This document shows, one piece after another, positions 16,944 through 26,636 of a DNA stretch of 64,000 nucleotides. The number at the start of each line of letters is the position of its first letter. Position 1 is the stretch's first letter. The notes beneath the pieces are model-generated. The model saw only the letters and a list, made by a program, of their open reading frames with translations. It was not told the DNA's origin and did no database searches. Source of the stretch: Paenibacillus macquariensis (GTDB taxonomy: Bacteria > Bacillota > Bacilli > Paenibacillales > Paenibacillaceae); contig NZ_FTNK01000004.1 in the NCBI RefSeq assembly GCF_900156375.1, positions 310,001-374,000 of the forward strand, given 5' to 3'. Position numbers and translations under genes: made by a program.

Positions 16944-18683
16944 ATGAGGCTTCAGAAGAATAGATTCACCATTTACCCCAAATTGTTACTAGGTTTTCTA
17001 ATTGCAATCTTACCCGTATATATGCTAGGTATCTTCCTTAATCATCAGGTAGCCAACAGTTTAAGGGAACAGATTCTGCAGTCCATGCAGTCGAATGTGA
17101 AGTTTTACTTATCTTCGCTTGAGAACGAAATTAGCAAAATAGATAAGTTCAAACGATCCTTAGTTGTTGATGAGGATTTAATGACTCTAGGGACTATAGC
17201 GCCTGCTTTATCAGATAATGAACTTCGAGAGAGTATATTACGCTTAGAGAGAAAATTGACACTACTTAAAGATTCCAGTTCCTATATTGCTGAAGTTAGT
17301 TTCCACATACCACTTATTAATAAGAAGATTAAGCCAGGAACTTATGAAGATGGGGTTCCTTTAGATTCATTAAATCAATTTAGAACTAAAATGCAACAAC
17401 AGTTATCTCCTTTATTATGGTGGGATAATAAATTATTACTTAGCTCTTATTATCCGGAAAGTGCTTTTTCTAATCGGGTGCCTGTTTTTTTGATTGAAAT
17501 AGAGATCGATCAAAATATGATTCTCAAAGATTTGAGAAATATGGTAGATCAAGGCGAAGCCATTATTTTTTTTAACAAGGATAATAAGTATATCTCGAAT
17601 AATAGGCTAGGTGATGTATCGGATGAGATTCATAGTCTTTTAACTCAGAAGAATAGTAGTAGTAACGATCGAGCAATCATTGAGAATAAGGGCAAACGAT
17701 ATTTAGTGTCTTTACAGAGATCACCAATCTACGATTTCACACTTGCCATCTATACGCCAGAATCTGTAATTATGAGAGATTTTGATAAGTTTAACATCTT
17801 ATTTTGGGTGTTGTTCGTTCTATCTATTCTTGTTATTGTGATGTTTTCTTATTGGATATTTAAAACGATTCGTAATCCCCTTCGTAACATGCTTATTGCA
17901 TTTCGTAAGGTCGAGCAAGGTGATTTGTCGATTAGAATTTCACAAGTGAGCAATGATGAATTTCTTGATTTATCAGATCAATTCAATAAAATGGTGAATC
18001 AACTGCAATCGTTAATTCAAGAAGTATATGAACAACAGATACGTACACAACAATCTGAGCTTAAGCAGTTACAATCTCAGATTAATCCTCATTTCCTATA
18101 TAATAGCTTTTTTATTTTACACCAGTTGATTGAATTTGAAGACATGGATAATGCAAGGAAATTTGTTGGGTATCTTGGGGATTACTTTCAGTTTATTACA
18201 AGAGATGCTAAATCGGAATTGCGACTTAGCCAAGAAGTTAAACATTCAGAAGCATATGTGAATATTCAGTCCATGCGATTTGGTGATCGAATTCGAGTCA
18301 ACTTTGAGCCGATTCCAGAGCAGTATGGTTTAGTTCATGTACCTCGATTGATCTTACAACCGATAATTGAAAATGCTTTCGAGTATGGACTAGAGACCAA
18401 ACCTTCAGAAGGTGTGCTACATATTACGAATTTTGTTCGTGATCATCTACTTTATATTCGATTCGAAGATAATGGTACATTATTGACGGAAGAAAAATTG
18501 GAGCACTTATCAGACATGTTTGGGATGAATTCAGTTGGGCTGGAAATAACGGGGATCCTAAATGTTCATCGACGGTTGCAAATTAAATTTGGCCGATCAG
18601 CAGGACTAGATGTGTATCGTAGTGACTTAGGTGGACTGGGAGTTTTGATGAAAATACCTTTGATGGAAGAAGATGAGACATAA
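16944..18683 (+). CDS. YesM-like sensor histidine kinase
   Basis: 579 residues. TM1 lies near residues 12-35 and TM2 near 285-310, with a roughly 250-residue outside domain between. A HAMP linker, a coiled segment and the HisKA-7TM-type kinase box INPHFLYNSFFILHQLI (His near 381) come next, and then an ATPase domain with PRLILQPIIENAFEYG. This is the architecture of YesM kinases that sense sugars outside the cell and phosphorylate AraC-type regulators. ATG 16944 is chosen over TTG 16929 because GGAGGG is seven bases before it. A TATAAT at 16898 may be its promoter. Its stop overlaps the start of the regulator gene (TAATG). Confidence 0.93.
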   Translation: MRLQKNRFTIYPKLLLGFLIAILPVYMLGIFLNHQVANSLREQILQSMQSNVKFYLSSLENEISKIDKFKRSLVVDEDLMTLGTIAPALSDNELRESILRLERKLTLLKDSSSYIAEVSFHIPLINKKIKPGTYEDGVPLDSLNQFRTKMQQQLSPLLWWDNKLLLSSYYPESAFSNRVPVFLIEIEIDQNMILKDLRNMVDQGEAIIFFNKDNKYISNNRLGDVSDEIHSLLTQKNSSSNDRAIIENKGKRYLVSLQRSPIYDFTLAIYTPESVIMRDFDKFNILFWVLFVLSILVIVMFSYWIFKTIRNPLRNMLIAFRKVEQGDLSIRISQVSNDEFLDLSDQFNKMVNQLQSLIQEVYEQQIRTQQSELKQLQSQINPHFLYNSFFILHQLIEFEDMDNARKFVGYLGDYFQFITRDAKSELRLSQEVKHSEAYVNIQSMRFGDRIRVNFEPIPEQYGLVHVPRLILQPIIENAFEYGLETKPSEGVLHITNFVRDHLLYIRFEDNGTLLTEEKLEHLSDMFGMNSVGLEITGILNVHRRLQIKFGRSAGLDVYRSDLGGLGVLMKIPLMEEDET

Positions 18684-20329
18684 TGTATCGTTTATTAATC
18701 GTTGATGACGAACCACTAATTATGAATGGACTTGTTAAACTATGCAGCCGACTCACAGAGATTGAACTGGAAGTCTATTCGGCTTCTTCTTCACAAGAGG
18801 CGTTGATGTGGCTTGGACGAACCAAAATGGATATTGTATTGTCTGATATTCGAATGCCAGGAATGAGTGGATTGGAACTTCATCAGGAAATCATTAAACA
18901 ATGGCCGAAGTGTAAAGTTATTTTTCTAACAGGTTATAGTGACTTTTCCTATATTCAACAAGCCATACGCCAAGGTGGCGTTGATTATATTCTGAAAACG
19001 GAAGGCAATAGTAAGATTGTGGAGACTATTACTAGAGTAGCGAGAGATCTTGATGAAGAACGGTTATTGGATTCATTGTTAATTCAATCCAAGCAGAAGG
19101 AAATGATAGTTCTTCCTTATCTACAAAAACAATACATGAATGAATTGGTACAAGGTGATCTGAAAGCAGTAGACTCTATTCAAGAGAAATTTGCTGAATT
19201 ACAAATTCAGTTGGACGATAGTGTGCCGTGTTTATTGGTAATCGCTCGAATTGATGATTGGAGAGAACTACATAGTTCAACGGACCGTGCTTTATTTCAT
19301 TATGCGCTGGACAATATTACAAGTGAATTATTATCCCCTCTTACTAAGATGTTATCTATGAATTTTGGGAAAAACAAAATGGTATGGTTTATGCAACCGA
19401 ATGATTCAACACGATCACCTGAGGGTTGGACAAGAACGATACTCTTTGTACGCGAGATGTTAGAGGAAATTCAACAGACTTGTCTAAAATTATTGAAGTT
19501 ACCTATATCTCTAGCATTGGCATCTGATGCGGTTGCATGGACAGAAGTTCCTCAAAAATTTGAACTATTGAATCTATTGTTCCACAGTGGATTAGGCATA
19601 GGTAAAGAGCTTATTTTACTTGAGCCCAAGGGCATGACAATACGTCAGGAGAATCAAGGTGAGCTTCGTTTAACGACGATTCATTTTAACAAAATCGAGT
19701 ATTTGAGAGCTTGCATGGAGAATGGACAGGATAATTCCTTTTTTGTTACTTTAGAAGAACTGCTATCCTTTGCTTCCCTTGCGGGTCCTTTTCCAAGCGA
19801 TATACAAATGGAGTTATATTTCTTACTTGTATCCGTATTCCTGCCCCATGGCCTACAGCATTCTATAAGTAACGCTCCGTCTAATGAAGACCTAGGCCGA
19901 TTCACACAATTTGAGCGGTACGAATCGTGGCACCAAATTTGTGAGGAATTTATGCTCATTTCCAAAGGCATATTTGAACGGAAAATGGTTGGTATGAACA
20001 TGCAAGAACATGAATTGATTAAAAAGATTCAGAATTATATTACGAGCCATATGTCCAGTGATATATCTTTAACGAAAATTGGAGAAGTTGTTGGCCATAA
20101 TCCGTCCTATTTGTCGAGGGTTTATAAAAAGCTGACTGGACAAGGACTATCAACATATATCAATGAAGTTAGGTTGGAGAAATCCAAGTCTATGTTAGAG
20201 CAGAATCGTTTAAAAGTGAATGATATATCCATGGAACTTGGCTTTCTATCTTCGCAGTATTTTTATCGTTTCTTCAAGAAGGCGACCAATCTAACTCCTC
20301 AAGAATACCGAGATCTCAAGAAAAATTAA
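18683..20329 (+). CDS. YesN-like response regulator with AraC-type DNA-binding domain
   Basis: 548 residues. The receiver domain has the acidic pair in LIVDDEPL, the phosphoacceptor Asp55 in VLSDIRMPG and KTEG at the end of the fold. A long central segment precedes the C-terminal AraC double helix-turn-helix: DISLTKIGEVVGHNPSYLSR, then VNDISMELGFLSSQYFYRFF and NLTPQEYR. It is the partner of the kinase directly upstream. The conserved 66-bp elements before the first mannosidase gene and before the binding-protein gene are its likely targets, so it would switch on import and breakdown together. Confidence 0.94.
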   Translation: MYRLLIVDDEPLIMNGLVKLCSRLTEIELEVYSASSSQEALMWLGRTKMDIVLSDIRMPGMSGLELHQEIIKQWPKCKVIFLTGYSDFSYIQQAIRQGGVDYILKTEGNSKIVETITRVARDLDEERLLDSLLIQSKQKEMIVLPYLQKQYMNELVQGDLKAVDSIQEKFAELQIQLDDSVPCLLVIARIDDWRELHSSTDRALFHYALDNITSELLSPLTKMLSMNFGKNKMVWFMQPNDSTRSPEGWTRTILFVREMLEEIQQTCLKLLKLPISLALASDAVAWTEVPQKFELLNLLFHSGLGIGKELILLEPKGMTIRQENQGELRLTTIHFNKIEYLRACMENGQDNSFFVTLEELLSFASLAGPFPSDIQMELYFLLVSVFLPHGLQHSISNAPSNEDLGRFTQFERYESWHQICEEFMLISKGIFERKMVGMNMQEHELIKKIQNYITSHMSSDISLTKIGEVVGHNPSYLSRVYKKLTGQGLSTYINEVRLEKSKSMLEQNRLKVNDISMELGFLSSQYFYRFFKKATNLTPQEYRDLKKN

Positions 20330-20334
20330 AATGT

Positions 20335-20400
20335 GTAAATAAAAGATACTAATGTAATGAATGGAAACTAGTTTGTGTCTCACGGAAATTTTATACTAAA
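20335..20400 (+). promoter_or_regulatory. Conserved 66-bp element, copy B, with promoter
   Basis: Gapless match to the element at 14406 (56 of 66 bases). The -10 position reads TATACT at 20392-20397 and there is again no good -35 box. It begins only six bases after the regulator stop codon and serves the ABC transporter genes. Confidence 0.72.
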
Positions 20401-20441
20401 TGAGTAACGAAGAGAATTTATTTAAAAAGGGGGCTTCAAAT

Positions 20442-22109
20442 ATGAAGGGTAAGCAAAGTTTAAGTTTCATTCTCTCAACTCTTTTATTAACATCTGTTAT
20501 TCTTTCTGGTTGCGGAGAGAATAAAAATGTAAAATCTGAAGGTGCAAGTGAAGCTAAACAACAGGAAACAACAATAAATCCACTAGGTAAGTATGATCCT
20601 CCAATTGATGTGACGGCAGCGAAATTTATCACGCAAGATGTCAAATACCCTGATGGACAATCGGAAGAAAATAATGCTTGGGAATCCCTTTATAAAGAAA
20701 TGGGAATAAATCTGAAATATGATTGGATTGTTAAAGGAACAGATGCACAATATTTTCAGAAATTGAACGTTACCATTGCCTCAGGAGATATTCCTGATTT
20801 AATGATGGTGAATTCTACACAATTAAAACAATTGGTTGAAGCAGATATGCTAGAGGATATCACAGATGCCTATAACCAGTATGCTACACCAGAAGTTAAG
20901 AGTATATTTGAAAAGGATAAGATGGCTTTACAATCAGCTGCTTTCGATAATAAGCTCTATGCCATTCCGAAAACTGAACCTATGATCGGTGGACAAACAC
21001 CCGTTTTGTGGGTACGTACAGACTGGTTGAAAAAGTTAAACTTACCAGAGCCGAAGACATGGGAAGACGTTTTAAACACTATGAAAGCGTTTACCACGCA
21101 AGATCCCGATGGTAACAGCAAACAAGATACATTCGGAGTTGCATTAAGCAAGGAAGTCGTTAATGGCTATCCTTCAGTAAATGGATTCTTTAACGCATAC
21201 GGAGCATATCCGCGCATCTGGACGAAAGACTCTTCAGGAAAACTTATTTACGGTAGTATTCAGCCTGAAGTGAAAACTGCGCTTGCTCAATTAGCCGATA
21301 TGTATAAAGCCGGAGAATTGGATAAGGAATTTGGTGTTAAAGACGGATCAAAAGTTGCTGAATCCCTAGTGAACGATCGTGTAGGTCTTCTCTTTGGACC
21401 TAGTTGGGCAGTTCAGTGGCCTTTGCAAGATAATAAAAAGAAAAATAACGAAGCAGAATGGAGAGCGTTAGCTATACCTTCTATTGATGGGGGCGATGCT
21501 GCTGTACAAATGCCGTTTGGTGCATCATTCTATTTCGTTGTGAAAAAGGGAGTAACACATCCGGAAATCGTGATAAAAATGGCGAACTTATTTACGGAGA
21601 AGTTATATGGTCAATCAGCTGATTATTTGAAGTATGGTGTAGATGCCGAAGGTATTACTACTGCGAAATATTCATTTGTTGATTTGGCTGCACCGGATAA
21701 GGATTTAAAGCGGTCACAGAACGTTGCGGAAGCGCTTAAAAACACAGATCCTTCAAAGCTGAATCCAGAAGAAAAATCAACTTATGATAAAATCATTACC
21801 TTCCAACAGGAGGGAGATCTGAATTTCTATGGTGAGACTTATCAAAGTGGGCCTGATGGCGCTATGATGGTTCTGCAAAAACTATGGGATGGAAAAAAGA
21901 TCGTGTCTGAGGGATATGGTGGTGCACCGACAGAAACGATGGGAGAGAAAAAGGCAACACTTGATAAAATGGAAACAGAAATTTTTACCAAAATTATTTA
22001 TGGTGCAGCATCCATTGATTCATTCGATAAGTTTGTAGAAGATTGGAAGAAGCTGGGCGGAGAACAGATTACTAAAGAAGTTAACGAGTGGAATGCTTCA
22101 CAAAAATAA
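20442..22109 (+). CDS. Extracellular sugar-binding lipoprotein (LipO/YtcQ-like)
   Basis: 555 residues from ATG 20442, which follows AAAAAGGGGGC. The frame is open from 20400 but that start lacks a ribosome site and lies at the promoter. The signal peptide ends in the lipobox LSGC, so Cys would be lipid-modified and the protein held on the outer membrane face. The mature part has the large family-1 binding protein layout with SGDIPDLMMVNS, YAIPKTEP and LWVRTDWLKKLNLPEPKTWE. It should bind oligosaccharides, probably mannose-containing, and deliver them to the two permeases that follow. No ATPase gene is in the locus, so a shared MsmX-type ATPase is expected. Confidence 0.92.
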   Translation: MKGKQSLSFILSTLLLTSVILSGCGENKNVKSEGASEAKQQETTINPLGKYDPPIDVTAAKFITQDVKYPDGQSEENNAWESLYKEMGINLKYDWIVKGTDAQYFQKLNVTIASGDIPDLMMVNSTQLKQLVEADMLEDITDAYNQYATPEVKSIFEKDKMALQSAAFDNKLYAIPKTEPMIGGQTPVLWVRTDWLKKLNLPEPKTWEDVLNTMKAFTTQDPDGNSKQDTFGVALSKEVVNGYPSVNGFFNAYGAYPRIWTKDSSGKLIYGSIQPEVKTALAQLADMYKAGELDKEFGVKDGSKVAESLVNDRVGLLFGPSWAVQWPLQDNKKKNNEAEWRALAIPSIDGGDAAVQMPFGASFYFVVKKGVTHPEIVIKMANLFTEKLYGQSADYLKYGVDAEGITTAKYSFVDLAAPDKDLKRSQNVAEALKNTDPSKLNPEEKSTYDKIITFQQEGDLNFYGETYQSGPDGAMMVLQKLWDGKKIVSEGYGGAPTETMGEKKATLDKMETEIFTKIIYGAASIDSFDKFVEDWKKLGGEQITKEVNEWNASQK

Positions 22110-22119
22110 TGTCCAAGGA

Positions 22120-22156
22120 GAAGGGGGGAGTAGGAAGTTAACAACTTGCCCCCTTC
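22120..22156 (+). other. Intercistronic hairpin between binding protein and permease
   Basis: GAAGGGGGG pairs with GCCCCCTTC, and AAGTT-AAC-AACTT forms the inner stem. No T-run follows, so it more likely protects the binding-protein mRNA end or partly limits read-through than terminates. Confidence 0.65.
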
Positions 22157-22199
22157 GATATTGTAGAGAACATGATTGAATAAAAAGGAAGTGAACATC

Positions 22200-23099
22200 T
22201 TGTTGAAAAAGGGATTTAAAAGGCAACTTCCACTACACTTGATGTTATTGCCGGGAATTGTACTTGTATTTATCTACTGCTATATCCCTATGGTTGGGGG
22301 AATTATGGCTTTCCAGAAGTTCATCCCATCAAAAGGGTTATTCCATTCCAAATGGGTGGGGCTAAAGAACTTTGAGTATTTATTCAGTATGCCAGATTTT
22401 TATCAGGTATTATGGAACACCGTGTTTATCGCTATTTTGAAAATTATTTTTGGATTAATTGTACCTATTACGATTGCTATTCTTTTGAATGAAGTGGGTA
22501 AAAGTGTCGTTAAAAGATGGGTTCAAACCTTAATTTATCTACCTCATTTTTTATCGTGGGTTATTTTGGGTGGTGTGTTGATTGATATCTTATCACCTTC
22601 ATACGGATTGTTAAATCAATTTTTAGGTATATTCTCGATCAAACCCATATTTTTTCTTGGTGATAATCAATGGTTTCCTTTCACGATAGTTCTCTCTGAC
22701 GTATGGAAAGAATTTGGTTTTAGTACGATCGTCTATTTAGCGGCATTGACAGCTGTTAATCCGAGTTTGTATGAAGCTGCGGTAATTGATGGAGCCAATC
22801 GATGGAAACAGACGTGGAACATTACAATTCCAGGTATCCTGCCAATTATTGTGCTAATGACTACATTAAGTTTAGGAAACGTTCTAAATGCGGGGTTTGA
22901 CCAAGTATTTAATTTATATAGTCCGCTTGTATATGAGAGTGGGGATATTCTGGATACACTAATCTATCGAATAGGGCTAATTGATGGACAATATGGTGTG
23001 GCTACTGCACTCGGCTTGTTCAAATCACTCATTTCATTTGCGCTTGTATCCATATCATATTGGCTTGCTTACAAGATTGCAGACTATAGAATTTTTTAG
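22200..23099 (+). CDS. ABC sugar permease (LplB/YteP-like)
   Basis: 299 residues, six transmembrane segments. The cytoplasmic EAA loop reads YEAAVIDGANRWKQTWNITI, the contact site for the ATPase. The frame is open from TTG 22176, but TTG 22200 sits nine bases after AAAAAGGAA and gives the usual N-terminus LKKGFKRQLPLHLMLLPG of this permease type. It forms the importer channel together with the next gene and takes substrate from the lipoprotein upstream. Confidence 0.92.
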   Translation: MLKKGFKRQLPLHLMLLPGIVLVFIYCYIPMVGGIMAFQKFIPSKGLFHSKWVGLKNFEYLFSMPDFYQVLWNTVFIAILKIIFGLIVPITIAILLNEVGKSVVKRWVQTLIYLPHFLSWVILGGVLIDILSPSYGLLNQFLGIFSIKPIFFLGDNQWFPFTIVLSDVWKEFGFSTIVYLAALTAVNPSLYEAAVIDGANRWKQTWNITIPGILPIIVLMTTLSLGNVLNAGFDQVFNLYSPLVYESGDILDTLIYRIGLIDGQYGVATALGLFKSLISFALVSISYWLAYKIADYRIF

Positions 23100-23117
23100 C
23101 ATAGGGGGTGCGCCATT

Positions 23118-24002
23118 ATGGTAGAAGGAAAATCACTAGGACTTAAATTGTTCCGAATCTTTAATTACACCTTATTAATCTCGCTTGCCGTGGTATGCCT
23201 AGTTCCACTAATTCATATATTAGCAGTATCTTTAAGCTCGAATGTTGCCGCAAGCGCAGGGATTGTGAAACTGTGGCCCAAGGATCTGACTTTCAAATCG
23301 TATGCGTTTGTTCTATCTAAGGGCGAGTTTCTCTTATCCCTTTGGATATCTGTTAAACGTGTCTTGATAGGTACCGTGGTTAGTATGCTATTGACGATAT
23401 TAATTGCGTACCCTCTTTCAAAAAGTGGTAGAGAACTCAAATTTAGAACAGGATATGCTTGGTATTTTGTATTTACAATATTGTTCAGTGGGGGATTGAT
23501 TCCCTGGTACATGACGATTCGTACTACAGGATTATTAGACTCGATCTGGGCTTTGGTACTACCCAATGCAGTACCTGTATTTAATGTGATTCTATTATTG
23601 AATTTCTTTAGAGGACTGCCAAAAGAATTGGAAGAGGCTGCATTTGTTGATGGATCAGGGTATTGGAAAACCTTATGGCGTATATATGTTCCATTATCGA
23701 TGCCATCGATTGCAACCATTGGGTTATTTACAATTGTGAGTCATTGGAATTCTTGGTTTGATGGCCTCATTCTAATGAATTCACAAAACAACTATCCATT
23801 GTCGAGTTATTTGCAGACCATCATTGTGCAATCCAGTCTAACGAATATGTCCGCGGAGCAGTTGAAAAATCTAGCATCCGTATCAGACAGAACCGTGAAA
23901 TCAGCTCAAATTTTTGTTGGGGCATTACCAATACTTGCATGCTACCCATTTCTTCAGAAGTATTTTGTAAAAGGTATGGTTCTTGGTGGAGTAAAAGGAT
24001 AG
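23118..24002 (+). CDS. ABC sugar permease (LplC/YtcP-like)
   Basis: 294 residues, six transmembrane segments, with the EAA loop LEEAAFVDGSGYWKTLWRIY. It starts 18 bases after the stop of the first permease and is its usual second partner (GGGGGTG before the ATG). It ends KYFVKGMVLGGVKG, the C-terminus typical of YtcP-type permeases. Confidence 0.93.
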   Translation: MVEGKSLGLKLFRIFNYTLLISLAVVCLVPLIHILAVSLSSNVAASAGIVKLWPKDLTFKSYAFVLSKGEFLLSLWISVKRVLIGTVVSMLLTILIAYPLSKSGRELKFRTGYAWYFVFTILFSGGLIPWYMTIRTTGLLDSIWALVLPNAVPVFNVILLLNFFRGLPKELEEAAFVDGSGYWKTLWRIYVPLSMPSIATIGLFTIVSHWNSWFDGLILMNSQNNYPLSSYLQTIIVQSSLTNMSAEQLKNLASVSDRTVKSAQIFVGALPILACYPFLQKYFVKGMVLGGVKG

Positions 24003-24070
24003 ATAACAAAATAATAAATAATATACGGAATCTATAGAAGGTTATCTATATAGATGAAAGGGAGATATTT

Positions 24071-26521
24071 ATGTTGCAAGGAACAAAACCGTGGAAAATT
24101 TATGCAATACATCATTCGCATACCGATATCGGATATACAGAGCGCCAAGAAAAGATTCAACAATATCATGTTGATTTTATTCGTCAAGTACTTCATATTT
24201 TGCGTGAAATTCATTCGGGTCGGCGGCCGGAATGGACAGGATTTAAATGGGTATGTGAGACATTTTGGCCGGTCGAAACATTTTTGGACAAAGCATCTGA
24301 TCAGGAAAAGATAGAATTTGAAGAAGCTGTACGGCGTGGAGATATTGGGCTTTCTGGAACGTATTTAAATATGAGCGAGTTGATTGGAAAAGAGCTGCTT
24401 GAATCTATGATTCAACGTATTCGTGATTATGGGGAATCGATTCAAGTACCTGTGAAATCTGCGATGACTGCTGATATTACGGGATTCAGTTGGGGATATG
24501 GTCAAGTTTTACTTGATGCAGGAGTTCAAAATTTAATTACTTGTATTCATGCGCATCATTCCATGTACCCGTTATGGAAGAAACAACAGCCGTTTTGGTG
24601 GGAGATGCCAAATGGAGAGCGCTTACTGACATGGAATGGGGAACATTATGTGTTTGGTAATGACCTTGGATTAATTCCTGGTATTGGTGGATCTTATACG
24701 ATTAAAGATGAATTCGATACAAGCAAAGGGATAACGTTTGAAATCGCGGAAGTACGGATTCAGCGGTATATTGACCGATTACAAGAAGATGGTTATCCAT
24801 TCTCATTTGCACCAGTCATGTTTTCTGGTTTGCCAACAGACAATAGCTCTCCTAATGTACAGATGATGGGTTTTGTGAATCAATGGAATGAGAAACATGG
24901 TGATCGAATTTGGATAGAGCCTTCTACACTGGATGAATTCTTCACTGAAGTTCGCGAACATGCGGAGAACCATCCGAATGATATTCCAGTTCATCGTGGG
25001 GATTGGCCAGACTGGTGGACAGATGGTGTAGGTTCAACACCGAAGCACGTTCAGGTATTCCGGGAGGCACAACGCGTCTATCAAAAAGTGAAAAGACTTG
25101 ATCCGAACCGTGAAATCGTATCATCAGAGTCGATGAAAGAAATGGAATATCAGCTTACTCTATTTGCAGAGCATACCTGGGGTTATCATTCCTCAGTTAC
25201 AGAGCCTTGGAATCCCTTCGTGCAAGAATTGGGGCTACGTAAAGAAGCATTTGCTGCGAATGCAAGTACTTTGGTACATCGTGCGTTATATGACATTCTT
25301 GAGCAAAAGGGGGATGCACTCCTTTCTCCGGATCGACCTATGCGATTCAAGTTGCATAATCCCTATCATTATACACAAGAAGATGTCGCTCATTTCATTA
25401 TGGAAGGATGGCATTACGACCTAATTAAAGATGGATTTGAAGTTCGTGATGAAGGAAGTGGTGAACTGTATTCTGCGCAACTTAGAGTAGCACCCCGAGG
25501 TGTTATCGTCAGTATTCCGGTTGTACTTCAAGCAGGTGAAGAGAAAACAATCCATATTCAATCTGTTAAGAGTGGGAAAGTAAAGACGGCATATCGTGAC
25601 GATTATGTTGGTTCGGACCGAATGATGGATATCGATGTGTCACACGCGAAGCAAGCATTTAAGATGACATCAACCTATATCGATACGCCGTTTGTAAGAA
25701 TAGAGTGGTCCAAAGGTGCAGGTATTACATCTTGGGTAGATAAACGCACTCAGAAGGAAATGCTACGGGGCGATCGTAATCATAATGCCTTTACGCCGGT
25801 ATATGATGTGACCCATGCTTCAAAGATTGAAGACATGTATGAAGTACGTCGAAAAATGGGCCGTAATCGTAAAGGACCTGACGCGGTTACTTCAATAGGT
25901 ATCCTAACAAGTGCAGAGGTTATTACACAAGGGGATGTTTATGGCACGGTTCAACTCACATTTAAGGTAGACGGGTGTGCTCATTATTCATTACTTATCA
26001 CGGCGTATATGGATCGACCTCGTGTTGATGTGGCCGTTAGAATGCATAAAGACAGCGTTTGGGATCCGGAGAACTTATATATTTCGCTACCCTTTGGAAG
26101 TCCAATGACAAGTGATAGTGAAGAATTGTGGATTGATAAGATGGACGCATTAGTGCGTCCGCGAAAAGACCAATTAACAGGCAGCTTGGCAGATTACTAC
26201 TGTTTAGGCGAAGGTATCGCTTACGTAAAAGAAAACAACGGTATAGCCATTGCGATGCCGGATACACCACTAATCCAGCTAGGCTCGCTTAAACATGAGT
26301 TCCGCTTGCTGAATGGTGATGAAAAGTTAGATCAGGATCCAGGTCATTTATATTCTTGGGCTATGAATAATTATTGGGAGACGAATTTTGCTGCGACTTT
26401 GGGTGGATTCTATGAGTTCCGCTATCTCGTTACATGGGGTGAGGAGTTAAATTCTCCTGAAGCAGCTATGGATATATGCCGCAGTATGAATGCCGGAATA
26501 CTATCTTGGAGAATTCGATAA
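24071..26521 (+). CDS. Second GH38-like alpha-mannosidase-type enzyme
   Basis: 816 residues, ATG after AAAGGGAG. HHSHTDIGYTERQ gives the His-x-Asp metal site of GH38, and AMTADITGFSWGYGQVLLD carries the expected catalytic Asp. TLFAEHTWGYHSSVTEPWN has the second conserved His/Trp cluster. The protein is only distantly like the 692-residue enzyme of this locus, being longer with a different C-terminal beta region. No signal peptide, so cytoplasmic. It lies 68 bases after the permeases and probably belongs to the same transcript. It likely removes a differently linked or modified sugar from the imported mannoside; linkage cannot be read. Confidence 0.8.
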   Translation: MLQGTKPWKIYAIHHSHTDIGYTERQEKIQQYHVDFIRQVLHILREIHSGRRPEWTGFKWVCETFWPVETFLDKASDQEKIEFEEAVRRGDIGLSGTYLNMSELIGKELLESMIQRIRDYGESIQVPVKSAMTADITGFSWGYGQVLLDAGVQNLITCIHAHHSMYPLWKKQQPFWWEMPNGERLLTWNGEHYVFGNDLGLIPGIGGSYTIKDEFDTSKGITFEIAEVRIQRYIDRLQEDGYPFSFAPVMFSGLPTDNSSPNVQMMGFVNQWNEKHGDRIWIEPSTLDEFFTEVREHAENHPNDIPVHRGDWPDWWTDGVGSTPKHVQVFREAQRVYQKVKRLDPNREIVSSESMKEMEYQLTLFAEHTWGYHSSVTEPWNPFVQELGLRKEAFAANASTLVHRALYDILEQKGDALLSPDRPMRFKLHNPYHYTQEDVAHFIMEGWHYDLIKDGFEVRDEGSGELYSAQLRVAPRGVIVSIPVVLQAGEEKTIHIQSVKSGKVKTAYRDDYVGSDRMMDIDVSHAKQAFKMTSTYIDTPFVRIEWSKGAGITSWVDKRTQKEMLRGDRNHNAFTPVYDVTHASKIEDMYEVRRKMGRNRKGPDAVTSIGILTSAEVITQGDVYGTVQLTFKVDGCAHYSLLITAYMDRPRVDVAVRMHKDSVWDPENLYISLPFGSPMTSDSEELWIDKMDALVRPRKDQLTGSLADYYCLGEGIAYVKENNGIAIAMPDTPLIQLGSLKHEFRLLNGDEKLDQDPGHLYSWAMNNYWETNFAATLGGFYEFRYLVTWGEELNSPEAAMDICRSMNAGILSWRIR

Positions 26522-26636
26522 TTGAGGGCATCGGTGAGGATATTATAGTCGGCGGAAATTCAGAAGCATTCCTTATGACCAACTTGAATGTTGTTTCAAA
26601 CAAATAAAATTGTAGGAGAGAGGAGAATCTTGCGTC

